DNA of 64,000 nucleotides from Marthasterias glacialis (taxonomy: Eukaryota > Echinodermata > Asteroidea > Forcipulatida > Asteriidae): NCBI GenBank assembly GCA_911728455.2, contig OU452229.1:18604754-18668753 (forward strand), given 5' to 3'. The first letter of the stretch is position 1, and every line of letters starts with the position of its first letter. A program made the position numbers and the translations under genes. A model generated the notes under the pieces. It was not told the DNA's origin, did no database searches, and saw only the letters and a list, made by a program, of their open reading frames with translations. Below, in pieces: positions 52,761 through 64,000 of the stretch.

Positions 52761-53341
52761 TGTTACATGCTGTGACTGTACCATGCTCACAATCTTTGGA
52801 AGCCGCGTCACCAAAAAATGCCCACTATGCTGTATAACACATTGGGTCCCCAACATGATTTTCTTGCTTATTCAAAGAATGCTGAATATTTGTAATCAGT
52901 AAAATTTGCTCATTTGAATTACTCAACCTGAACCGTTTTACCTCTTTGATTGAAAAGTTACAAATGATGAGTTTGGTTTGTTTTTATATCTCAGGCATGT
53001 AATGCAATGCTTACAATGTGGACATTAGTTTTAAGGTATGGTACAACATTGATTTGGGAAAAGTCAATCATCTAGTTTCAAAACACAACCAACCTTTTCA
53101 TTAAAATAGATTGTCATGTTGGAGAAAAAGTGCATAACAGTTACACATTTCGTTGTATTTAAGTACAATTATAATCATGAAGTATTTACACTCCACTGAA
53201 CACCAACCTCAGACAGCTGACACATCCCAGCAAGCACCAATCCCAGCAGTACAAACAATATATAAAGCCATGACTCTCCACATCTTTCTAGTCTCCTGCT
53301 GATGACTGGAGCACACTAGTCCAAACATTGACAACAACCAA

Positions 53342-53480
53342 CTGGGCCCAATTTCATAGAGCTGCTTAAGCAGAAAACATTGCTGAGCAATTTTCTGCTA
53401 AGTACAAATAAGCAGGATACCAGTCGCAGATGGTACATGTGAAATGGTAATTTGGGCCGGTAACCTTTTACTGGTAAGCT
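53342..53480. mobile_element. Family A element, right end missing
   Basis: Left end GGGCCCAATTTCATAGAGCT, then the AAGCAGGATACCAGTCGCAG block and GGCCGGTAACCTTTTACTGG. It stops before the inverted right end. Confidence 0.6.
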
Positions 53481-54016
53481 GTAAATCCTGTACTACGATG
53501 TTGACAGATTTCCAGATCAGTCAATATCTGACAATTTGTTGTAGCAACATTTTTTTTTAAAGATGAAAACCAAAGTACCAAAATGTGTTTTGTCCACATA
53601 TACATATGAGATGAATGATTGATACATATCTTGTAAGTACCATATCTGATAATTTACACTAGGATAGATGATAAAGGTACATGTACTAAAAGGGCGAATC
53701 ACTGCAGACAAAAAGGTCTGAAACTAAGATCTAGGCGGTATGTTGAAATGATGGTATTTCCAAATTTAAGTAACCCCTGGAGTTAAAGATTTCAAACAGC
53801 TTTTGGGAAACAGTATATACAGTGCTAGAGATGAGAAGAGCTGGATTCCTTCTATCTGAAGATAATAACGGCTATTTTTTTCACCAAGAAGACATGAAAA
53901 GTCTGAATTCAGATAAAAGTCGTGAAATTTCTCATGCCAGATTTACACAATGCAGTTTAAATTAATGTGATTGTTTTAAAAAAGTCGCCACCACACTAAA
54001 AAGTGTCTGGTTTCAA

Positions 54017-54054
54017 GTGGTTCTGCCATCTAGTGCACTAGACGGCAGAACCAC
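54017..54054. repeat. 38-bp near-perfect palindrome
   Basis: Left half GTGGTTCTGCCATCTAGTG, right half CACTAGACGGCAGAACCAC. 18 of 19 pairs match with no loop. Confidence 0.85.
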
Positions 54055-54452
54055 ATAACCAGTCATGTGTATCAACAGGGTAGTTTGAGAAGTCTGGAAT
54101 CTGATAGACACATTTTTTTTTATATCCTTAAAAGCCCCATGATACATGTTTTGTTGCACTCTATATTTGCTTATTGTAACATTCAAGTGATTCTAATATA
54201 GGTAGCTGAATTCATACATAGTTTTATATGAAAAATAAAGTATTTGAATGAGAATGAGGTTTAAAATTGAAACATTATTTTGACAGTGTTTTATAGTCGG
54301 CCTGTCTGAAAACTAGACCGAGACCAAGGCATTCTAGAATGAGACCGACTTTTCAAAACAAAGACCAAGCCTTCCTCAGACTGAACATTTTGCAGGCTGG
54401 ATCAAAGGGGAAGACTGCAAAAATGGACCTTGAAATGGTGACAGATGGAGAT

Positions 54453-54602
54453 TTCGGCCTAGTTTCATAAAGCTGTTATCTGTTAAGTGAAAAAAATGAG
54501 TGGCAAACAAGTCACACAAATGTAAACTTTATGGCATTTATGCTGGTACCCTGTTTCTGCTAAGCACAATTTGTATGGGTCCAAAAAATTATGCTTATCA
54601 AA
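54453..54602. mobile_element. Family A element, right end degraded
   Basis: Left end GGCCTAGTTTCATAAAGCTG, interior TGGCATTTATGCTGGTACCC and TGCTAAGCACAATTTG. The right terminus is not recognisable. Confidence 0.5.
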
Positions 54603-55639
54603 TGAGAAAACAAGTCAAGAAGACTTTATTAATACAAAATTCTTGAATAATAAAAATACCCAATATTTATACATTTCAAATAAGTTATTAAAAATTAACA
54701 TTGAAACAAAATTTGAACTTATGACAAGGATGTTTATTCGACCTCGATGATTCTAGACTACATGCAGTAACGAATTGCGAATCACATACAAATTTGTGCA
54801 ACCATTTTGTAGGTTGCATGATAACATGAACGTCATTGGGCAACATTCCCAACTTTTCACAAGTAACTGGAAACCGAGGTCAAGTCTTATTCTATTTTTT
54901 TTTCCTCTTTGATTTGTTAAATTTATTTTACTTTCCTCTATTTCAGCTCTAAATTTTACTTTCCCAACAAAATGATATAATTTTTATAGCCATGAACTGT
55001 GTTAAACTAAAGTAATTGAAGAAACAGAATCACAACCTGTAAAACTCAATATGGTTGGGACCAACTTGGTCCCAGTTCGAAGACGCGCGAGAAAGTTTTG
55101 GGTTGTATAGGATGTCGCGTAACCTCCCTTACAATGACAACAAAAATGAAACTTTTTTTTGTATCAATGAGAGTTTATTACTGAACAACGCTGAATCTAC
55201 ATTTGTATAATTTAATACATTCAATTTAATTATTATCTGGACAAATGGTAGGATTTATGACGGAGAGCTGGGGATTGACCTGCGAAGGACTGGCATCCTG
55301 TGTCTAGGAGAATAGAAATATTCTCAGTGGTTTAATGCCAAGGAAACTGGATATGAACGACAGCCTAATGAGCCATATTGGCTCAGGGCTGACCTTTTTT
55401 TTACTTCTTTTTTAACCCTAAATTTGTTGAGATGAGGAACTGTCAAAATAATTAATTTCCGAAACTGGGGGTAACTCATCGCCAGGGGTCAACTCCTTTT
55501 GTAGGATTATGGAACTTGATTAACTTGAACCGCCCCTCTCCCCCCACCTGATTCTTCCCCTTCCCCTTCCCCCTAAAAGGAACCCAAACAAAAATGTCCA
55601 ATTTAAAAATTATGTATATGAAGAAAGATGTAAATACTG

Positions 55640-55857
55640 AAGACAATGCATATATTTATTCATGCCTTGTAAACTTTGCTGGCAATGTGTGCACATACAT
55701 GCAGCTCAGGTTGGCCCTCTTCAGGAGTGAACCCAAAGTAGTTTCCAAGGTAACCAGATGTGACAGAAGATGCTGCTGATACCTCACATGGTTCTGAAGA
55801 AGTTTGGTTTCATCATTTATTAAAGTCCTAGTATTTTTTCCCCAGTAAGATGCAGCT

Positions 55858-55867
<10 letters not shown>
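55640..55867 (-). CDS. SEC61G: SEC61G last exon: final Val-Gly-Ser, stop, 3' UTR
   Basis: Acceptor TTTTGTCTTTCCAG at 55868. Only ten coding bases follow: A completes Val66, then GGA, TCA and TAA (55860-55858). The rest is 3' UTR. A minus-strand AATAAA at 55654-55659 suggests cleavage near 55640. The lower end is approximate. Confidence 0.8.
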
Positions 55868-57115
<1,248 letters not shown>

Positions 57116-58442
57116 GGTGACTGTCTGGTTTTTACCGTGGTATATCTGAAGAGTTAAGGAGAACAAAAACTGAACTTCAGTGAAATCAAAAGTTGGATGA
57201 TCGTAACTTCTCCAATGTCAGTATTCCCTCTGGTCAGTAATCCGAAGGTTTTGATCATTGCCCAAAAAATTATTATTATTATTTGAAGGTGATCCTACTA
57301 AATAGTTACTGACAACTTGCCATCCAAATGCAAAACGTACCAACAAATAGTTCCATATTCAATTGAAAGAACCAGTTTAAGCTTCAAATAAAAGTAAATG
57401 TGTTAAGAATTCTCAAGAACTTCACACCGTTTCTCCTAGAGCAAGTATTGTAACTATTTTACTGAACCAAAGTAAATGGAAAATCTATAAATCGTTCTTT
57501 CTTTTTTCAATGTTGATAAAGTGACAGGAATACTGTCCCTAAACAACAAACACCCCTTGTGCATAATAATGCAGTCCATGATGTAGGGAAAACATCATGG
57601 TGGCCAATATTTATTTTATTAACTATAAATAATACTGCATCGCAGAGAGTTGGATTCCATGTCTAAACTTAAATATATTTTTCTGAGCATTTGTAAAGGT
57701 TTTTTGATCTATAATAACATTTACTTTACTGTCAAGCCTAATCTGGCAATTTTAAGCAAACATGGACAGATAGAATGAGTTGTCAGTTTTCTCAGCAGTT
57801 GCCAGAGATTTGTCGGCAATAAATACTAGCGAAGTACCAGGAGGATCCATTGAAGTCATGTGTCAAATGTGTTAAATCTTTTTATGGCCAGGGCTCATCC
57901 TTAAACACTAGCCCGGTATACATTGTCTAGTAAAATCTGCTATGGGCTAGTAAATGCCACTTCTCAACTTGCCCTGTGGGGTGGGCTTCTAAAAACTGTG
58001 CAACTTACTTGTTTGTAATGCTCATACTTCTTAATTTTCATATGCATCTACTACATTTTTAGAAATGTGTTAACTTATTTTTGAGTGTGTGATTGTAACT
58101 TCATTGGAACGTTAAACCGGTTGTGATCGCTACCATGTGAATCAGGAAGATACATTTTATGACAACACATGTTTAAAATTTGGGCAACAAAACCTTCCTG
58201 GGCTGGGGGCAAGTAAAATGCACAGTTCACTAGCCCCTTGGGCAACTTTACAAAAAACTTATCGCAAGGCCTGATGGCATAATCATTCAAAACATTAAAT
58301 ACTAAAATGCATCTTCACAACATGTACAAGGCTCCAGACTTCAATTTTACATCACATGTAAAAATGAGTACATGTACACCTCATCATGTGACGTTTACAC
58401 TCAACATGCTACATCATGATAATGTAGAGAGGGGACTAATGG

Positions 58443-59517
58443 GGTCATACTAATTACCGACAACACATGACAACACGCCTTAGTGCCGACAACACACCGT
58501 CAACACATTTAATATAAATTCAAAAATGTACAACAGAGCATAGAAATGTTAAACATAGGCTATAAGAATAACATGATAAATTTGGGTGATATGTTATTTA
58601 GAGACATGGTGTTTTTTCCACGCGAAATAAAATCTTTAAACCATCGCGCAAGTTATCTGCCATCTTGCATTCATGAAATGTGGACTACACCATTCAGAAA
58701 AAAGGTGAACAGGTAATATTTTATTTAGTGTGGTACCCACTATCGGACGTATGTAACGACTGCCCTCTGCGGGTTTTTAAAAACTCCTAATCTAAAGTTG
58801 ATCACCCCTACAGCACAATGGTACGGTCGAGTTGACCACTGCTGCATGGCTGCGGGTTTCAGAGCTAGCTGCATGGAGTGGGCTTATTTCTTGAACAAAA
58901 AACTTTAATTTTAGACGTGTTTACATAAATTGTTTGTACCCGAAAGTCATTCAGTAAATCACTGTAAGGTTTAGCACCCCCTATATCAATTAAAACCCTC
59001 AGAGAAGACACTTGGAGATTCCGGAAGGCACATTTTTTCCTATTTTTAATTACTGAAAAAGTTTTTGGCCAATTCTTCTGAAACTACATGTAATCTTCGA
59101 TGAAACCCTCCAGTTTAACATTCTATAGTCACCTTTATAATAGTGAGTGCAGCACAGGTCAGGCTCAGCGTGGGAAAGTTTGACCTCCAGAAAAAGCTAA
59201 TAGGAAGTGCCTTCCATAGTCTCCACATATGTAAAGCGAGGAAATTTGTGGGCCATGCTGTTTTTGCAAATCAGTGGTAAACCGACATATAAATTGTATG
59301 AAATGTTTCCGTCTTGTTCAGGGGACCTCCCTTCATCTATTTAGCCCCTTAAAATAAGGATTAGGTCCTCCAAACAGTGTTACATACGCGTGATAGGAAG
59401 TGCCTTCCGTAGTCTCCACATATGTAAAGCGAGGAAATTTGTGGGCGGTGCTGCTCTGGGGGTTAAAAACAGTATTTTGGATGTGTTGTCATTGTGTCGT
59501 CGGTAATTAGTATGACC
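58443..59517. mobile_element. 1.07-kb non-autonomous element with TIRs, upstream of SEC61G
   Basis: Left end GGTCATACTAATTACCGACA ACACATGACAACAC, right end GTTGTCATTGTGTCGTCGGT AATTAGTATGACC. These are inverted copies about 35 bp long with few differences. No transposase-like frame inside. It contains a 66-bp direct repeat at 59199 and 59391. Confidence 0.7.
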
Positions 59518-60267
59518 GGAATAATGTACTGTTACTGTGAGTAACAGAAATATGTCATATACTAATAGTAATGTACTAATACTAAGTAATAGCACAGTAG
59601 TCTAGTAGCAAATAATTTATGTTAATAAATGCAACATTGAACTTCCATCTTGTACTTTAGCTTCAAGGGACTCCTGGCTAGTATATTATAATAACTGGTT
59701 TAAACAAGGCAAAAACATGATTAAAACATAGGCCTAGCATAAAAAATACAAATCATGCCCTGAATCCTGATGCCATCATTCACATCATTGTGAATGATTA
59801 TTTATATATATCAATAACATTAACAATATGGCAATTTCAATAAAATAAAAAGGGCATTTTGGGTTTGGCATATCTTGGCCCATGCTATCATCCCCCCGTG
59901 TATCCTGAAATTCTATGAATTTAATTAGGAATAGGAGTCGACGGTAGGAGGACTAGAATAGGAGAGGAGTAACTTTTTAGAACTGGAAGTACACAACACC
60001 AGGCGGTGTATCATCTGCAACAGTGCTTAGTTGTTAGCATTAGCACTAGCACTAGCAGTTAACGTTACGTGTGCAGTCTAAAACTAAAAATAAAATTACA
60101 ACATTAACAAGTTCAATTTGAAGCTTCATATGTGGAAGCATCAAACAATTCAACACAGATAAAAAAATATTAAATAATTGACTTAACCATTAGTCAAAGA
60201 ATAAATAAATTAGGACAAAAATGAACATGCAAACTGGTGGAAAAATAACTATGAACTAAAACTGTAC

Positions 60268-60320
60268 CTTCGACGTCAATAAAAGTAAACTGCAAAAGGA
60301 AAGCATAAAATAGTGACGTT
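60268..60320 (-). other. Possible SEC61G untranslated first exon
   Basis: On the minus strand TTGACGTCGAAG is followed by a donor-like GTACAG at 60267. A CRE-like TGACGTC and a second TGACG-containing patch lie within 60 nt. This is the best donor with promoter-like sequence I could find upstream, but nothing ties it to SEC61G except position and the need for a noncoding exon. Confidence 0.2.
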
Positions 60321-60433
60321 GCAGTATAGCGCCACCATTTGACCACTTAATGCAAGTGAATTGTCCCTGGTGTGCATTTTTAAGTTGTTCGTCATCCCTT
60401 AATCGGGTACCAGTTAGATTTACCATTGAGGCC

Positions 60434-60502
60434 TAGACTGGTTCCCGGTCCCTACATCGTTCTCTTCTCAAGTAAACGACGTAGGAAACGGGAACCAGTC
60501 TA
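60434..60502. repeat. 28-bp-stem hairpin near the SEC61G 5' region
   Basis: TAGACTGGTTCCCGGTCCCT ACATCGTT pairs with AACGACGTAGGAAACGGGAA CCAGTCTA across a 13-nt loop, with four mismatches. The size is like a small pre-miRNA, but no second copy or conservation is visible to me. Confidence 0.5.
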
Positions 60503-60655
60503 ATTGACGCCACGTTGCAGGAAAGGGTGGGCGTGGCCTGCACAAAATAACTGGGGATAGAAAATACGATTTTTCATTGTTATTTCAAACAATGATTATC
60601 TATGCTAAAGAGATAAGTGGTGGGCAGCCGTGTTAGTCAGGCAATAATCAAAACA

Positions 60656-60787
60656 GAAAATTAATTGTAGCACTTATATGACTAACTGAAGAGAAAACTG
60701 CATAAGCTTTCGTAGCAAGAGGTAGCTTTAGTTTTAGTAAAGTAAAATTTCTCTAAATTTGTCATTTAAGTGCTGCAATTAATTTTC
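60656..60787. repeat. Inverted repeat with 26-bp arms
   Basis: AAAATTAATTGTAGCACTTA TATGAC is mirrored by GTCATTTAAGTGCTGCAATT AATTTT about 80 bp later. Probably a small MITE. Only one copy noticed. Confidence 0.6.
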
Positions 60788-61793
60788 TATTATGTTAAAG
60801 AGAAGAATCCAAAATTAGCAGGAATGAACACGGGGGGGGGGGGGGGGGGGGAGAGGAAGGGATTGTTACATCACAGAGGAAGGACCTTGTATCATGTGTA
60901 TCATAGTCTGCCTAGGGAACAGTTTGAAAACAAAATTACACAAGACTATTCCAAGATCATTTCTGAATGGATTATCAATTCTTTAATACCACATTGAGTC
61001 TAGGATGAAAATTACTTCCCTGCGCTTCCATGACGTATAAAAAAAAAAATAACAAATAACAAATAACAAATTTATCCACAGGAAAAAGATGATGTTTTGT
61101 AAACAAATCAAGGTGCGGTGCTTTTAAAGTAGCAACAGCAACTGAAAGAAACAAATAAAGCGCCATGAGTGATAATGGACGAGTGATCATTTTTTGCTTA
61201 CCAACTCCATGAAATAAGGCCCAGATTTATAAGTGCCAAGGCCAAGCTCAGGGTGTTATGAAATACACTGGTGACGTGTGTTAACTTCAGTTGTTATTCA
61301 TTGATCATTGTAAGGAACCACATACTGGACTCCATACTGACCTGTTAAGGAACTCCATTACCTCTACCAGGAGGCTCAATGGGGGTATAATTGATTCTGT
61401 TTATTGGGATGAGGAAATCCATCTGGATAACGTTATATCCCAATCCCGATAGTTTTGCGTTAGAATATTCGATCTTTTGTGATCTGGGCAACAATATGAA
61501 CAATGCCTATGAGTCACACAGTTATACTGGTAGTTGGAACACCATAAAAATAAATCACTAACTAAATAGGGCATTTCAGTTAACAACATCTGGCTTTGCC
61601 CCTTATCGTTAAATGAAAGAACTTTGCAAGATTTCCATTATAAAAATGACCTTTGTAGGAGTCATCCAATATTTTCAACATTTTAAAGGTCATACAAAGA
61701 GTACCAGTTTTAAAGACCTTGCCCTCCCCCTGAAATAGAACCTATCAATATTTCTTTGTGTGCTTGTCATGGATAGAACATTTTAACACAAAA

Positions 61794-62031
61794 GATAATA
61801 GAGCGCCGAAGGCGCAAGATGGGGAACTTGGGCTGAAATGTGAAATCCCACTGGACGCCATTTCAGCAAGTAATTCTATTGATACAACAATAGATCAGTG
61901 CAGATCAGTGCAGACAATGACCACTGCCATCAATGGGAAACAAAACAATCACTTGCTGAAATGACGCCCATGCATATGTTTTGTTCCAAACAATTCAGTT
62001 CCCCATCTTGCGGCTTTGGTGCTCTATTATC
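61794..62031. mobile_element. Family D inverted-repeat element, copy 2
   Basis: Ends GATAATAGAGCGCCGAAGGC GCAAGATGGGGAACT and AGTTCCCCATCTTGCGGCTT TGGTGCTCTATTATC, inverted copies of about 35 bp. The interior has two further inverted arms (CATTTCAGCAAGTAATTCT and ACAATCACTTGCTGAAATG). Confidence 0.75.
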
Positions 62032-62884
62032 TTTGGCAACACCCACCCCATAGTCAACCTGAATGAATGCAGTACTAGATTTTTCAGTATTTTTGTTCAT
62101 TTGTGTTGGTTCTAGTACAGAAATATCAATATTTTTAAACACCTACTGCTGAAGTCATACACTGTCTCTCACTCTGACCATCAAAATGTTGATAGCTTTG
62201 GATGGCCCCTTTATGTGTACATGTACAATGAAAGTGAAATTGGAAATCCAACAGTTTCACAGGGCCATTCTCTTTACCTTGGATTTAACAATGACAACTC
62301 CAAGTTCTTTTTTTTCATTTGATTTAAGTTCGCAAAATTTACTGTGTTGCTGAAAAAAAAAAAAAAAATTCAGGTTTGTGTTGCACACATCATACAGTAA
62401 CTAAAAACAAAAACAAACATAAACAAATCTACATGTAAAGTCGTAAATGAACAAAGCAACTGTTGCCACATCGAAAAAACAGGAAAAGGTTTCCAAAGTG
62501 GACTGTTTGTGTGCAGGAAAACAATGTTATTGCTACCCAAAATTGATGCTTTACAATATACATATATATCTTTTTCTTAAAAAAAAACATAATTACAGAA
62601 AATACATCTCATCCCTTTGTAATGAACCATCAACCCACTCTCTACTTTTCAATACATGTTTTCGTAATAACAAAAATACTATCAATTCTTTTGAAAATTC
62701 CCTCAAAATGTTGCATCTGCGCAATAATGGTTTAAAATGTCTGTACAGCTTCTTTGTTTGTGTTAATAAATGTATACATACAATTGCATTCTCTTTTTAA
62801 ACAATCTTGCAGCAAAAATAGTATTTGGGAATATAAAATAGCGCCACTCACTGGTTGTAAGCCCTTATACTTTACTTTGGTGAA

Positions 62885-63062
62885 CCAATTTCATGGGATG
62901 GCTAAGCAGAAAACATAATGCTTATCAAACTTATTTGCTTGAAAAAACAGGGAACCAGTCAGAAAATAAACAGTACATGTCATGTAGCATTTCGGCTGGT
63001 AACCTAGTAACTGCTCATCAAGTTCTTATTGCGCTAAGAACATTTCAGTGCTAAGTGAGGCT
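62885..63062. mobile_element. Family A element, right-edge cluster, copy 1
   Basis: CCAATTTCATGGGATGGCTA on the left, interior GGGAACCAGTCAGAAAATAA and TTTCGGCTGGTAACC. The right end is degraded. Confidence 0.5.
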
Positions 63063-63214
63063 GCGTCACGGCCTAGGCCAAATTGGCGGTTCCTGCTGGG
63101 GCTGTTGCTAAGAGCAGCCTACGCTTCAATGCATAGAGTGGTACACCGCTAATTTGGAACATTCTAGCTCTATGCAGTGGATGATTCAAAAATCTATGTG
63201 ATGCAATCTATTTT

Positions 63215-63390
63215 TATCAAGCCGTTAAGCATACATATTTTCTAAGCACAGACAAAAATTGTCTTTAGCAGACACTGGCTACCAGTCAAAATGCCATGTT
63301 ATTTACACTCACTGTGACTGGTTCGCAGATTACTTTAGGTAAATAAGCAATATTTTCAGCTTCACATGCGCATGAAATTGGGTCTAAGGT
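63215..63390. mobile_element. Family A element, right-edge cluster, copy 2 (inverted)
   Basis: Opposite orientation to its neighbours: CTGGCTACCAGTCAAAATGC and CACTGTGACTGGTTCGCAGA inside, ending CATGAAATTGGGTCT. Confidence 0.5.
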
Positions 63391-63652
63391 TTTACCAAGA
63401 TATTTGAATGTTTAAACAATGGTAGGAAATTATATTGAAAATTTGTCGCAGTCTGTGTTGCTAAAAATGATCTGTTTTGGGGAGGGGTTAAACTGACTCT
63501 TCAAGATGTTCAATGCTCAACTGTCGTGCGACCATCATTCATGAAAATAAAACTCTAAAGACTCTAAGATAAACTGCTAAGGAGGGAAAATCAACTTTCC
63601 TGAAACAAAACAAATGACTACATAGAAGCAATTTAATTACAACAGTTTCATC

Positions 63653-63850
63653 TGGGCCCGATTTCCTAGAGCTGCTTAAGCAGAAAACATCATTTAAAAT
63701 CTCTCTGCTTAGCAAATATAAGAAGGATACCAGTTCCAGATGGTAGATGTGACATGGTAATTTGGCTGGTAACCTTATTCTAGTAAGCGTATTTTGTGTG
63801 TGCTTAGCTACTTGTTGTGCTTAAGTAGCTCTCTATGAAATTGGACCCTG
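63653..63850. mobile_element. Family A element, right-edge cluster, copy 3
   Basis: Left end GGGCCCGATTTCCTAGAGCT, right end AGCTCTCTATGAAATTGGAC. Interior ATACCAGTTCCAGATGGTAG, GACATGGTAATTTGGCTGGT. Both termini are present. Confidence 0.7.
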
Positions 63851-64000
63851 GAGTATTGACCCTTTATCATGGTGTGGCCATCTTGCTTTTCTTATATTTG
63901 ACCCAATGTATAAACAAACAGCGGCTGGGAGGAAAAGACAGTCTGGTCCCTTTCATGATATGAGAACTAGAACATCCATTGTAAATGTTGTATACAGGGT

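Larger units (their letters stand above)
51246..55600. other. TPK1 3' region and intergenic space to SEC61G
   Basis: Four family A elements (51270, 51565, 53342, 54453), a SINE and a 38-bp palindrome. No coding exon seen. AATAAA occurs at 54234, which would mean a 3-kb 3' UTR. Nearer ATTAAA-type signals are also possible, so the TPK1 transcript end is undecided. Confidence 0.5.
59518..64000. other. Region right of SEC61G, no gene supported
   Basis: Holds the possible SEC61G first exon, the hairpin at 60434, an inverted repeat at 60656, a family D element, a G tract at 60832 and three family A elements. The 117-codon plus-strand frame at 62447 is AT-rich and unrecognised. Confidence 0.5.

Overview
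This is animal nuclear DNA: AT-rich, intron-rich, with GT-AG introns, crowded with short inverted-repeat elements and tRNA-derived SINEs, and with no operons or prokaryotic signals. Gene content and repeat style suggest a marine invertebrate deuterostome, perhaps an echinoderm. That taxonomic guess is inference, because no species-diagnostic marker is visible.

Three protein-coding genes can be assembled exon by exon with matching splice phases. (1) GULP1/ced-6, the engulfment adaptor, lies on the minus strand. Thirteen coding exons between 36310 and 13724 give a 443-residue protein: PTB domain, coiled coil, then a long Ser/Pro-rich tail with NPF and DPF motifs and a conserved C-terminus. A probable untranslated first exon sits near 41.1 kb. 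(2) TPK1, thiamine pyrophosphokinase, lies on the plus strand. Seven coding exons from 44886 to 51245 give 369 residues, or 335 from an internal Met, with an unusually long N-terminal extension. One intron has a GC donor, and that same intron holds a decayed duplicate of the next exon. (3) SEC61G, the gamma subunit of the Sec61 translocon, lies on the minus strand from 57115 to 55858. Three coding exons give 68 residues, the usual length for the family.

Layout: 1-13.3 kb is intergenic and repeat-rich, with LINE, SINE and MITE remnants and a perfect 159-bp tandem duplication. 13.3-41.2 kb is GULP1, mostly intron full of elements. 41.2-44.9 kb is the spacer between the divergent GULP1 and TPK1 genes and holds a foldback element. 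44.9 to roughly 54 kb is TPK1 and its 3' region. 55.6 to about 57.1 kb (perhaps 60.3 kb) is SEC61G, convergent with TPK1. 60.3-64 kb is intergenic with three related inverted-repeat elements at the right edge. The three genes have unrelated housekeeping or cell-biology roles and nothing suggests shared function.

Much of the unexplained structure is repetitive: a TTAA-flanked piggyBac-like MITE family, a family with ends resembling CCAATTTCATAGAGCTGC, several one- or two-copy TIR or foldback elements, and minisatellites, two of which touch GULP1 gene structure. I did not find a defence system, selfish operon or similar undescribed system. The most notable observations are the dead exon copy inside the GC-AG intron of TPK1, the predicted upstream ORF overlapping the GULP1 start, and the minisatellite that repeats sequence around a GULP1 splice donor.
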